Below are positions 10,823-21,778 of a DNA stretch of 64,000 nt, in pieces (position 1 is the first letter of the stretch; each line of letters starts with the position of its first letter). The stretch is taken from contig JASBNA010000019.1 in assembly GCA_038087015.1 (NCBI GenBank), positions 558,001 to 622,000 of the forward strand, in the 5' to 3' direction. The position numbers and the translations under genes are program-made. This stretch comes from Cerrena zonata (lineage: Eukaryota > Basidiomycota > Agaricomycetes > Polyporales > Cerrenaceae). Below the pieces are notes generated by a model. It did no database searches, had not been told where the DNA came from, and saw only the letters and a program-made list of their open reading frames with translations.

Positions 10823-13354
10823 ATGTCGAGCCGTCCATGTGACATCTACGCCAAAGAACTAATGCCCAATGGCTGGGGATATGCTCTCTGGCAACCCGAG
10901 CTGGCAGCCGAAAACGGTGGTGCCCAGATCGGTGATGTGGGGATAATCGACTAAGGTGGATTTGAACCCTTCTTCAATGCACATACACCGAGGAATAACC
11001 CGGATGGCAAGACACTCCCTCCGAATTTTGAAACCCTCGAGAAACCGAACCCGATCCTAATGAGAAACAATAAATCTCTTTTGCATCAGGGGCTGCATTC
11101 TAGCGAGAGTGTGAAGACATTGGGAATCGAAGGCGGTGGCGAAACGTATGTCCTCAGCTTTTCTCTTTAGGGCGGGTGTATCTTCTCATGCATGGAGTAG
11201 GGCAGGGGTCGAAGCTAAAGTTCGAGTCAAATGTACTAAGGTCCATGGTGCTTGTCTGTATCTAAAGGATCATGGATCCCAGGAGAAGATATTGAATAGT
11301 CAGAAATTCGACCAATATATCAAGTGTCATTACAAGAACTGGGAGAAATACCTTGCCGAAATCGGAACAAAGTCAAAATGGAGCGACTTAGTTTTGATTA
11401 CTGGTACCATCAAGACGTCGGCTTGGGTCCTTGCATCAGCCACAGGTAGCTCTGAGGACTATGAGTTTAGCTTCAATGTCCCAGTCGCGAATCTAGGGTC
11501 GCTCGGTATAGGCGCGGGTCTCCAAGTGTCAACAACATCGTCCACCATCGTTCGAATGGGCCCTCAGAGTTTTGATTCTATCAATGCCGGGCAAAATGCC
11601 GAGAGAAATCAAACTGTTTTCATTCACTATATGAAAGGCAAACCAAGATCTATGATCCCTGGGCTGAAGATTGTAGCCCAGGGTGTAATCCAAAGTTCTA
11701 GATCCAGCGACTCTGAGGACGAACCTGATTCACCCGGTAGTCCTTGCATCTTAGTTGAGAACACGATGGAAGAAATACGAGTACGTGTAATTTATGACAT
11801 ATTAGGCCATCAATTCATGCAGATATTCATAGGCATATGAACCACTTGACGACGTACTCGATTATATTCTTGAGGTGCCAAATTCTGGAATACTGAAAAT
11901 AACCTGCTATTGACACGCACTTCATGGTAGTATTCAGATGTGGACGTCGCGTTCGCAAACACTATGGACATGGTAGAACTAGTAAAAGTGATATTTCTTA
12001 CCATATAACTTCAATAGTATAGCTGATCAAATCCCTAGGGCGAATGGCCATTGGATATGCGATCTTACCTCAAACAGCATACGCCGACTATAGAAGTGAT
12101 AGTAGACGGAACGACCAAACGTAAGTGCTCAGACATTCTCTCATAGCTAAGTCTCAGCAAGCTCCAGATGGGTTCTTGTCTATTGCGAATACAGACATTC
12201 ATAGGGAAACCATTTTCGACGAACCGATCTACATACCGGATTACCAAAGCCATGATGGGATATGTGCGCGCCAGGTATCAGAGCCACCAACTCGATATCA
12301 GAATTACCAAATCGGAGTTGTGCCACGGACAACAAAAGATAATAGGGTGGTTCGACTCATGATTCGGGAAAGTATCGAGGTAGATTCACGATTGAAGATA
12401 TCTCCCAACGAAAAACATGCCATAATCTATAACCAAGCTGGTATCCATGTATATGAGGTCACACCAGGCGACCCAATGGACAGAGAGGGATTTTCTTCCA
12501 GGACCCCCGGAATGCCATACCACCACTATGAACCAACTCCCGTCGTCTGCATTTCTGACGAGAATCTGTTGTGGAGTGCTGCCTTCGAGTCTCAAAACCT
12601 GAACCATACGGACATGCCCCTCGATGACTTTGCTATCTTCTCCCCGAGCGGTAACGATCTCCTTATCCTATATGGACCATCAGCCATCGATAAAGGAGTG
12701 GTTGGTAGCATATACGTTGTTGTCTCTGGCACGTTGCGATGCCATCTTATCCGACCTACAAGCCTGCGCTCGATCTCCAGGATTTCAGCTGCGGCCTCCT
12801 GTGGAAGGTACATCATCGTTGTGTTCATCGGCGACATCTGGACCCTTTGGGAAAGTGGCAGCGGAAAATTTATAGGCAGCATTCGTGAACTCCAGAATGA
12901 CATACATCGGTTGACTTCCATCCAAATCGATAGGTTACTATGCTATCTATTTAGCGAGGAAAGGATTGGTGATGTCAATTCATGGAAGCAGATTGCTCTG
13001 GATGATGGAGGACGGTCAATGGATTATTACGTGGAGCATTTCTTCTCTACGTCTACGGTCGACAGACTTTTGATCAAGACCATCCGGATTGCTGGCTTGG
13101 ATTACCTCTGGGGTGATTTTCTGTCTGGCGTGGTCGGTGCTGCTTCCAACCGAAACACGCCACCAGCGAGATCTGTATCTCCTACGGAGATCACCCATGC
13201 TAATTCTGTCTTCCCTCCTTGTACGATGCCCCCTCATGGAGGGAACGTTTCTTCTCTCCACGATATGGACAAAAGTCACGATACGGATAAACGCCATTGG
13301 AAAAATATTTATCGTAATTTCCGCATGTTCCCAAAAATAACACGCAGGCGTTGA
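10823..13354 (+). pseudogene. Agaricomycete GDVG-family protein with in-frame stop, possibly fused to a downstream ORF
   Basis: ATG 10823 opens MSSRPCDIYAKEL...GYALWQPE...IGDVGIID, the usual start of a protein family common in mushroom genomes (role unknown). An in-frame TAA at 10952-10954 interrupts it where relatives continue (next residues GGFEPFFNAHTP). Downstream the family is well preserved: CTKVHGACLYLK, DLVLITGTIKTSAW, ATGSSEDYEFSF, then about 11849 EPLDDVLDYILE and, after a splice, SDVDVAFANT. The frame appears to run through TIEVIVDG and an intron at about 12121-12205 into the long ORF ending at 13354. That last 380-residue part has LKISPNEKHAIIYN and hydrophobic strands reminiscent of a beta-propeller, and could be a separate gene. 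I call it a pseudogene because of the stop; everything else looks maintained, so a recent lesion or sequencing error is possible. Confidence 0.55.
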
Positions 13355-13693
13355 GGCCTATTTATTAGGTTCCTTTGTAGTCACAATATTGGAAGCACTT
13401 ACACTAGTCGGAGGGATATGGAATAAAATTAGAACCTGGACAAAGTGGTAAACTACTGGGCCAGACGGTCGAACTAAAGTCCCACATTGTCTGTCACAGG
13501 ATAGTCGTGCGTGATATACGATTCATCCTTTTTTGTTTGTAGGTTACACAACTATACCGCTGGGATCGAAGAAAGTTGTACAAGGGAACAAATAGTTAAA
13601 CACGTTTTATACATATTATCATTGTTCTAGAGGAATAATGTTCGTTCCGAAAATATAGATTAACTCAACATACGTAACCATGAATCCAATCCT
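13355..13693. other. Convergent 3' flanks, no gene
   Basis: Short AT-rich region between the 3' ends of the plus-strand gene above and the minus-strand membrane protein. Nothing further seen. Confidence 0.4.
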
Positions 13694-15154
13694 TTATACA
13701 TGTTCGTCAGATCTCGGCCCATACTCCCCCGGACTTTGAGTGAATGCCTCTGCAACTATCGGCGTAGGGTCTGGAGTGGGCGAAGTTGAACTACTCGAAG
13801 GGAAGGTCGAAGATACATTCTTTTCCGACACACTCCTCTTCTTCTCTTGCTCCACATCTCGTTCCCGACTGACGTCAACTTGACCATCACTCTTCGTCCT
13901 GCGCTCTCCAGGTACGTTCGCATGCCGATCTGCGTACTGAGTCGGTTCTGGGACCCTGTGAACATGAGTGCTACTTCTTCTTGCAATCATCCTCTCGAAC
14001 GCTTCTCGGTCCACCCGACTCTCGACAAGATGCAAGGGTTTCTCTCGATGGACATGGACAAGGTCACCCCATTCCTTCTTCTCCCTCTCCAACTCTCTTC
14101 GGACCCATGCAATCGTGATCGCAGTCGATACGAATGCCCAAAGCCAAGGCATGCCATACCCCAGTCCGTATCCTATATCATGACTAGTCATCCACGCAAC
14201 GATAATCAACGCAATAGCGATCAACACTCCTGAGATGCCCCAGAATAGAGCAAGGTCTCTGAGTAGGGTACGCATCACGAGACTGGCTTCGTAGCGATAT
14301 CGCCAAGCTTGTCGGAATTCGAGTCCGCCGCCTCCGTCGACTGCGATAACGTCTTCGATGAGGGTGTAAGTGAGTGGGGGAAGTGGATGACGGGGTGGGA
14401 ATGAGGATACTCGGAAGGGGAGACGGAAATGAGAGGGGAAGAGGCCGCTTATGAGCATGGGGATACAGAACGCGAGCATGAAGCAGGGGAGAGCCATGGC
14501 TACTGTTGGAGGGCTCGCTGGCGTGCTGAGGAGAATTGCGTTAGTGTAAAGTAACCGATAATGAGAATTGACGTACAGAGAGGAACCAATAATGAGGGGT
14601 ACAAAGAAGGCAGCTAAACCGATATTGATTAAAATACTAACCAGAAGGTTAGCGATAAAATCAGATGATATTGCACGCTGAACTTACTGAGTAAAGTCTA
14701 GTCCCCACCGACCAGCACCGATCGGTCTCCGTGTCTCGTGGTCATTCTTAAGCCACAGAAAATACGTCCGCTGCGCAACCTTGAAACCAGAAACTGTACC
14801 GATCAGGGAGGTTATGATAGCTAAGTTCTTCGTGATCGACAGATGCGCTCCCCACATCAAAGAGTAGAAGAGAATGAGAGGAAGAATCCCGGCTTCGAGG
14901 AAAAGCAAGCCAAAGAAGACAATAATGTACCTCTCGCGTGATTTCGTACGGAGTGTGTAGTTCAACGGCGGGGGTGATGTCTCGTCATGGTAAGCAATCA
15001 TGAGGTTCGGCTCGTTTGCGTGTTTTTCGCTATGAGAGGGTATAGATTTATGAGTGGAGTGTGTACTGGGCACACGAGTCCTACTCGACGAGGTATTCGA
15101 AGACGGGCCTTCTGGTGTAGAAGCATATGAGGTGTTGACTGAGGGATCTTGCAT
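13694..15154 (-). CDS. Conserved fungal multi-pass membrane protein
   Basis: Three exons (15154-14688, 14636-14577, 14525-13694) join in frame to 453 codons, all with GT-AG introns. The first about 75 residues are Ser/Thr/Pro-rich and polar. Helices follow: YIIVFFGLLFLEAGILPLIL, LSITKNLAIITSLIG, then exon 2 (INIGLAAFFVPLIIGSS) and in exon 3 CFMLAFCIPMLIS, LALFWGISGVLIAIALI and MPWLWAFVSTAITIAW. A conserved loop holds FRVSSFPPRH, IEDVIAVDGGGG and FRQAWRYRYEAS. The last about 110 residues are charged and Ser-rich. I recognise the general type as widespread in fungi but do not know its function. The start at 15154 gives no signal peptide, as usual for a type with an N-terminal cytosolic tail. 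Confidence 0.8.
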
Positions 15155-16412
15155 AAGGAGTTCGTTATGGTAGAAAGAGACGATACTTCATGAAAGCAAG
15201 AAGTTTGAGGATACTGCGGAGGATGAAATGCAGGGTTGGCTAGCTATGACACTGGAAGTCTCCAGTCCAAGACTGGACAATGTGGAGTGCGTCATAGTAC
15301 CCACTCCAGCGCGCCACGCCCGGCTGGGAGTAGAGTATACATCCGTTTAAGAAAGGATGAATTTGAGAAATGTGAAGATAGTTACTTATGTTTTATATAT
15401 GCTTGTTGTCTAGGAACGATGTTAGCGGTAATCCGACTCGAGGCGGGAGGTCGTCCACCCGGAATGACCCCGGCACCCGAATGTGGATGTTCATCGCGAC
15501 CGAGGGCATCAGCAAGCTCACGTTGAAAGACAGAACACATTTCTTTTTTTGAAACGAAAGCTGAACGTGGTGACTCGGACACGGACTTGGAAGACTATAC
15601 GAAAACATGGGACTGGTGATCCCGGGCCTGTGCAAATTATCCTAATTAGGCCTATCGGCAATGTCCGAAGTGAGTGTCCGCCCAGCAAGCACTGCAGCAC
15701 CTCCCACCTGTAGCAACTGCCATCCTCTTGAAATGCCAATATAACGGGATTATGCGTACATCCTAGTATCAGTACGTTCTATGAAATATTAGGACTTATA
15801 CATGTCAACTGTATGTTCTTTCTAAATAATCCTTTATCTATGGCGAAGCGTGTGCGCTAACCTTCCTTTTTTTCAGTCATATATTTCGAAGATGTTGTTT
15901 GCAGGATGACCCAGATATCCTGGCGGTACCCCCAAACTGTACTTTTTCTAGCTTGTGTCGTAAATATATACTCCTACCCAAGGCATTTACCTTCTGTGCA
16001 GCCGCGACGTTTGGAATGAACGCGAGGCACAGGCACCGATATTCAAGACACTAGGTGTATTCTCGAAGAGGTCAATACGCAGTCCTGGAAGATATCAGGT
16101 ACGCTGTTCCTCGGTCCCTGCATGTCCCGACGCTCATCGCACATCGTAAGCACAATGCGCCGGTATGATGAGCGTACAAACGACTTGATCACAATCACAG
16201 AGACGTAAACATTGACTGTTTAGGCACCCGTATACCTCTTAGGACTCTCTACGCAGGTACCAAAGCAATCATGCCTTCCTATTTCTTGGTTTTAGCTTGT
16301 ACTCCATTGCATGGAACAATCTGGACGCATCGCCGGTACGTACCTGGGTCCGTCAACTCAGAACATAGAGCAAGGACAAAGACTCACCAGACTGCTGCTC
16401 GACGATTCTGAC
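15155..16412. other. Divergent promoter region, no supported gene
   Basis: About 1.25 kb between two divergently transcribed genes. Short ORFs on both strands overlap one another and show no domain. The plus-strand end carries the TATA element described separately. Confidence 0.4.
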
Positions 16413-16420
16413 TATAAATA
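16413..16420 (+). promoter_or_regulatory. Probable TATA box of the 16487 gene
   Basis: TATAAATA lies 74 bases upstream of ATG 16487. The upstream in-frame ATG at 16436 would be only about 16 bases beyond the TATA element, before the expected transcription start, so the TATA position favours ATG 16487. Confidence 0.5.
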
Positions 16421-16486
16421 GCCCTTTCGAAATGGGTGGACAGTATCCTATTCCTTTCCAATCACAGCTCGAGCTCTATCTCTGCA

Positions 16487-17990
16487 ATGGCTACTCCTAT
16501 CCTTGCCCCCGAGGGTCCCTACATCGCCGGTCAACACAAGTCGGCTAAAGATGGGGTTATTCTCCGCCACCGAATCGTCTTTTGGGCAGCTCAAACTGGT
16601 GACATCCCTCATGTTGCTGCTGCTCTAGCACTCGATCCTTTCGTCGACGTCATTATACTGTACACCACCTCCATGCAAGCCAACGCCGATGCCGCGAATG
16701 ATACCTTCCTAAACGCATGCGCCGCTTCCCGACTCCCTCCAGGGCCCCAGCCCGACTCTACCGTGCTGAAGTATCCTTGGGCTAGAGTTAGGCTGGTGCA
16801 ATGTACTTCCGACGAGGAAACCCTGGAAATCTTTTCCGGTTTAAAGCCGAAACAGGTGCAAGGGAAGTTCGTCAACATTGGCAAGGCCTGTTGGCATACC
16901 TTTGACAAGGTGAAGCCTCGTTTCCAGAAAGATGTGAGTTGTGTTTGTTCTTTTCAAGTACTATAGTTGCCTGACCGTCACGTCATTTGTTTGTTATCAG
17001 CTCAAACTATGGACGTACGAAACATCGGTCAAACCGAAGGACAGCAAAGACGACAAAGCTAGGGAAGACAAGATTTACGAGTATCCCAGCATTACTCCAG
17101 TTGGCTCAACCGAGCTTATTGCTACCCTCTTCAAGACCGGCACTTATCCCGGTGGCTTTTACGATTTTGTCGGACACGCCTTAGGTAGTCCTAAGGTCTC
17201 ACAAGTGGATATTAGTGACTGGGCTGCCAAGAGGTTCGCCAAGACCGCCTTTAGGCTACCCGTCCCCGGTGCTACTTCTCAGAAGATGAAGATCCTCCTT
17301 CTCTGGAGTCGCTACAGTGGCCAAAACACGGATAGTGGATACAACCCCGAAGGCGACAGCGATCCTGTGGGCCAAAGCGAACTTATCAACATCGGCCGGG
17401 GCCTCGGTTTTACGGTCCTCACTATCGGTCATGACGCAAGTTGGGCCACGACCCAGCAGAATGAAGCGGCTCATGGGGATATCCATCTAGGCGAATTCTG
17501 GAACGAAGCATCGACCTCTCAAATTCCTAACCCCTTCCTCGACAAGGGACGTCCTGGCCAAACATCCTTCTACGTCAGCCTCGCCCGGAACCACAACGTC
17601 GTCCAGATCGGACAGAAGACAGGTGGGATGGATAATGCTGCCTTGGTTGGGATCCCGACCATTTACATCGAAGATGTGAAGAGTCCTTCTAACTTCAGGA
17701 TGAAGATGTGGGTGAACATCCTTCGTTACACCGGTGCTGAAGTTTCTCGGCCTCCTACCATCCTTGGAAAGTATCTTCGTACGCTTAGTGAGGACGAGAC
17801 GCGTGCATTGAGGGATAGGGAACGTGCGATTGGGATGTCGCCGGAGAAGGTGAGGAAGGAGGTAAAGGAGGCGGCGAAGAAATGGGCTGTCCAGGCTAAG
17901 GTTACGCCTGGGTATGAACAGGTTGACAAGGGCTTGATCAAGCCGGCTTTGGATACATTCTACGCCAAGACGTATCCTGTTACCAAGTAG
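16487..17990 (+). CDS. Conserved fungal protein, unknown function
   Basis: Two exons, 16487-16933 and 17001-17990, join to 479 codons. The N terminus (MATPILAPEGPYIAGQH) precedes LRHRIVFWAAQTGD, a Rossmann-like hydrophobic run VDVIILYTTS, and later MKILLLWSRYSG, GFTVLTIGHDA, HNVVQIGQKTGGMDNAALVG and IPTIYIED. The alternation of strands with a glycine-rich GQKTGGMDNAALVG turn suggests an alpha/beta nucleotide-sugar or glycosyltransferase-like fold, but that is inference. There is no signal peptide from ATG 16487. The C-terminal 70 residues are a Lys/Glu-rich helix. Codon use is strongly C/G-ending, as in well-expressed genes. An alternative start at 16436 adds 17 residues. Confidence 0.8.
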
Positions 17991-18272
17991 TGAGCGCGTT
18001 CTCCAGATATTCTTTGCGCTTACTGGACTAACTTTGTTTATTAGATCTAGTTGAAGTCGTATGCCCTCTTATGTTTCTAACACATTCTCTTTTCTATCAT
18101 CGGGAATTGACATTATGACGATCAGTTTAGTCATTTCTCATGCAATGACAGCAATGTTACAGTTGCATATACGTATTTTTCATCTGACAGGACAACTCGA
18201 CTCGTCGACTAGGGCTACAATACACGTATACACAGATAACCCACAATAGTATAAATATATGACGTCCCATTT

Positions 18273-19676
18273 TTACTCAAATCCACTGACACCATTCGCA
18301 AACCGATCGAACAGGCTTAAATCAAACTGAGCCGCAAGTTTCCTGTACCCAGCTGGGTTAGGATGCAAGAAATCCCCCGAATCGAACTGAGGAGCCAACT
18401 GAGCGGGGTTGGAAGGATCACGAATAGCAGCATCGAAATCCACGACTCCATCGAACTTCCCACTGGTACGTATCCAATTGTTGATTCGTTGCCTCTGTGC
18501 TTCTCGTATGGGGTCGGAGTAGGGCTGGATAGTAGGGTCTCCTGAGAACGGAGTAATGGTGGCTCCGAATATAGGTAAACCGACAGCATGGACTCGAGTG
18601 ATGATTTGTTGGAAGGCTTGGATGAGTCTGTCACCGACAGCCTGTTGCGAACTATTGGTTGCTGCGGCTGTACCAATGTCGTTTACACCCTCGAAGATCA
18701 TGACGTAGGATACTCCTGGTTGGGAGAGAACGTCGCGGTCGATACGAGAGACAGCGTTTGGACCGAGACCGTCATTTAGGATACGGTTCCCGCCTGCGGC
18801 TTGGTTAAGGAGTGCTATGGCTCCACGAGAGCGGGTTGATTGACCCAGTACACGAGTCAATAGGTCATCGGTCCAACGGTCATTCCCGTCAGTCGTACTG
18901 CCTCGACCGTCTGTGATACTATCTCCTACGATGGCCATTGCTCGTGTGTTAGGCGGAGACCAGGACTCGACTGCACTCAGGAAGTACCTGTTTCAAAGGT
19001 CAATAGGTACTAAGATTATATTTCCAGAAATATAACGTACCAGTGAGCAACACTGGTTGTCGAGGGATCAGTGAAAGTTGTTGCCTCATGGTGATCCCCA
19101 AAAGTCATCCAAGTCGTCGTCCGACTTCCAGGATGACTCGTAATGGAGTTCCCTGTTTGTCCATTCTCCAAGAACAGCGAAACAGAAACCATGTCGGTTG
19201 GTTTTACGAGGAAGTTGATCGGATCTGAAACAGCCAATGCGCCTCCAGGAATGGTAATAGACGACGATCCACTGAAGGTAAGTTTTTGGAGTGTATTAGG
19301 GATGATGAGGTCACTTCCTGCAGTGTTATTTGGTGGGAGAGCGATGGAGGCAGCAGTGATGGTGAGGTCTGTTGGCGAGAATGCATTGGAGATTCGGATG
19401 CGCAGTTGTGAAGAGGAGAGTGTCATGCGAAGCGTTTGGCGCAAGGTGGTATTAGGAAAGACGAGTCCAGTGGTATTCTACCAATACGAGTTGAGGTCAG
19501 AAAGATACAGACAAGAAGCTGGAAGGACGTACAAAAGGAGCAGGAGGCAGATTCGCTGGCTCAGTCAGCTGCGGCATCGACACCCAACTGTCCACCCATT
19601 TCCCAATGGCAGGGTTTGGAGTGATCGCACTCACGCCAGCGATGCAAGCAACAAACAATGCGGATGATAGACGCAT
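18273..19676 (-). CDS. Secreted SGNH/GDSL-type esterase
   Basis: Three exons (19676-19533, 19477-19041, 18987-18273) join to 432 codons including the stop. A signal peptide (MRLSSALFVACIAGVSA) opens the protein, followed by WVDSWVSMPQ and a beta-rich N-terminal domain. The catalytic SGNH domain then shows block I GDSITDGRGS (nucleophile Ser), block II with the Gly of NQAAGGNRIL, block III GVNDIG (Asn) and block V DSGDFLHPN (Asp and His). All catalytic residues are present. Relatives are extracellular lipolytic or carbohydrate esterases; the substrate cannot be read from sequence. It is convergent with the preceding gene, the 3' ends being 282 bases apart. Confidence 0.9.
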
Positions 19677-20342
19677 TTTGAGGGGTAAGGGAAAGGCGTG
19701 AACGTACCTTGTGTCGCATTCACTATCTTTATATTAGCAGACGCGATGATTTTAACGGCATATACATATGACCAGGAGAAGATCTAAGTTTGGCGGCTGG
19801 CTTCGACGATGACTGCCATGGTCCTATGACACGAAGCATAACGTGAAGAATTGAGCGAGATACACCCGTCGGGATCTCCGAGAGCCTCTGTTTAGGGAAT
19901 TGTCGTGATCAGGTGACACTAGAGGCAGTCGTAGCGGCGCGGTTTGACCAAAATCGACCTCAATGTCGCCGGTTGGGTATCTTTGGGTATATATTCATGC
20001 TTCCACTCGTATGCTCTGGGTCGGTCGTTGTTGTGCCTGACGGGAGGGAACCCACTTCGCGTTCGATGATGTGAAGGTAGTCAAGAGGACGTATCCGCTG
20101 TCCCGACTTCTAGCTTATACACTGTCCTTACCATTGAGTTTCGTCAAAAATACCACGTCCTTCATTCCAAAATAGGGACGCGACAACGTGATTGCTGAGT
20201 CACGGGCTGTACGGTGGAGATGCGGGGGCATTACGATTCGAAAATAAAGCTCATCTTGGAGAATAAATACATCTCTGTATCGCATGGTTCTAGTCGGCGT
20301 TTTTTCTCTTAGAGGGGAAACCAGCCAGATTAACATTGCACT
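19677..20342. other. Promoter of the esterase and 3' flank of the next gene
   Basis: About 660 bases. A TATA-like TAATATAAAG (minus strand, near 19724-19733) lies some 50 bases before the esterase ATG. No other feature found. Confidence 0.35.
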
Positions 20343-21182
20343 TTATGAAGATTCCCGACGTCGAACGAGGAAGTCACGGATACCTGCAACAGGGACTCGA
20401 ACAAACCAAACCATGAGGTAGATTGCGAAGGCGATACCAAGGATCACTCCCAAGATATCACAGAGGGCTTGAAGCCTTTTGTTTATTGCGTGGTCTTTTG
20501 CACCTAAGTATGAAGTTAGCGTTAAGAGATGATCACGAAATCGGACCATCATTTACAAAAGTTCTGTAGTCGTTTGATTCCAGAAGGCAGAGACTTCTCC
20601 ATTTCATCTTTTACCTAAAGAGGTGGCGTATAGAGTTAGCAAGAGTGAGTAATGAACGCGCTTTGTATACACACTTCTGAAAGCCAGTTATAGGAGAGAC
20701 CAACTGCAGCGATCCCTCCGTACAGAAGGATTATGATGATCACCTTATCCACGTCGGAAGCATGTTGTATCAGGTATACACTCACGCCCACACATGTGCC
20801 ACCGAGGACGAAGATGTTGAAGATGGCGTAAAATGCACAGGGAACGACTACAGAGAGGCAATTTGGTGGTTGAAACGGGTAGTATTGACTATTAGTACTC
20901 ACACACTTTCCCAAACTCCAGAATCGTGAACACGATATGAGGGGCATAGTCAGTGTGGAAGAATGAAGGCAATACTGGAGGGCAAACTGCTTCGTATTGA
21001 CCGACCCAATAGAGACTAGTTAGATGACGTTAGTTTCATAGCGTTGCCAGTATACCGTGTTGTTAGACACACATGATTGTAAGAACAACGCCTAGGATCC
21101 AGTCGAGAGTTGTAGGAACCGCCGAAAGTCCCTGGTAGGTTAAGATAGCCTTTGCGATACCGAAAGCTGATATCACTAGCAT
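20343..21182 (-). CDS. Multi-pass membrane protein, unknown family
   Basis: Several minus-strand exons read as one gene. MLVISAFGIAKAILTYQG (ATG 21182) is followed after an intron by LYWVGQYEAVCPPVLPSFF and HIVFTILEFGK, then YAIFNIFVLGGTCVGVSVYL, VIIIILLYGGIAAVG with SYNWLSE, a short exon VKDEMEKSLPSGIKRLQNF, and finally a helix near VILGIAFAIYLMVWFV before a basic end (RRRESS). Four to five hydrophobic helices are predicted. The coding frame continues upstream of 21182 (LLLVKLTGYKLLN) to an acceptor near 21260, so the true start is probably in a further 5' exon that I could not place. Splice sites are canonical. Function unknown. Confidence 0.65.
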
Positions 21183-21259
21183 GTTCAATAGTTTATAGCC
21201 AGTAAGCTTCACGAGCAATAACGGACTCTCGGTGTGCTCGTCTGTATCACTCCTGTCCT

Positions 21260-21778
21260 ATGTCATGAAAAACCGAGTCGATCGACGTATTCAGGCGAGC
21301 ACCTACAGCAACGTTGTGTCCTCAGTATTTTGTTCTACATCAATGGACTGGGTCCGCGCGGCTCGCCTGATGCTATGATTCGTCGAGGTCATTGTGGACG
21401 GCAAACATTGAGGATAGCTCTCGAAGACAGCATCGAGAACATGTCACAGTGGACGTGTCAATCAGAGAACTGTCATAGGATATTGCACCCAAGTATAGCC
21501 CGACTACAACCGATTACAACGCCAGACAGGTTAGTTGATATATAAATCAAATATTTGTAGATGAGTTGAATGGTGTTTTTGAAGTTGTTTATTCAGTTGC
21601 GCAAGAAGGAGGTAAGAGGTAAGAGGTGAGTGCGTAAGCAATTTATATCAAGTGTCGGCGTCTGATAGAAACAAAATGCGTTTGTAGTCCTTACAGCGAC
21701 CACAGTAACGTTTTCTTTCACCATAATCTGCCTGACCTAGACGATAAAACATTCACGAATATTTCTCACTGAATCATC
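21260..21778. other. Divergent intergenic region
   Basis: It may contain a first exon of the minus-strand membrane protein. GAGGTAAGAGGT short repeats occur near 21609-21628. Otherwise I see the promoter of the co-chaperone gene only. Confidence 0.3.

Noticed and set aside
16609..16908. Minus-strand ORF inside the 16487 gene
   Set aside because: Antisense shadow of a C/G-ending coding exon.
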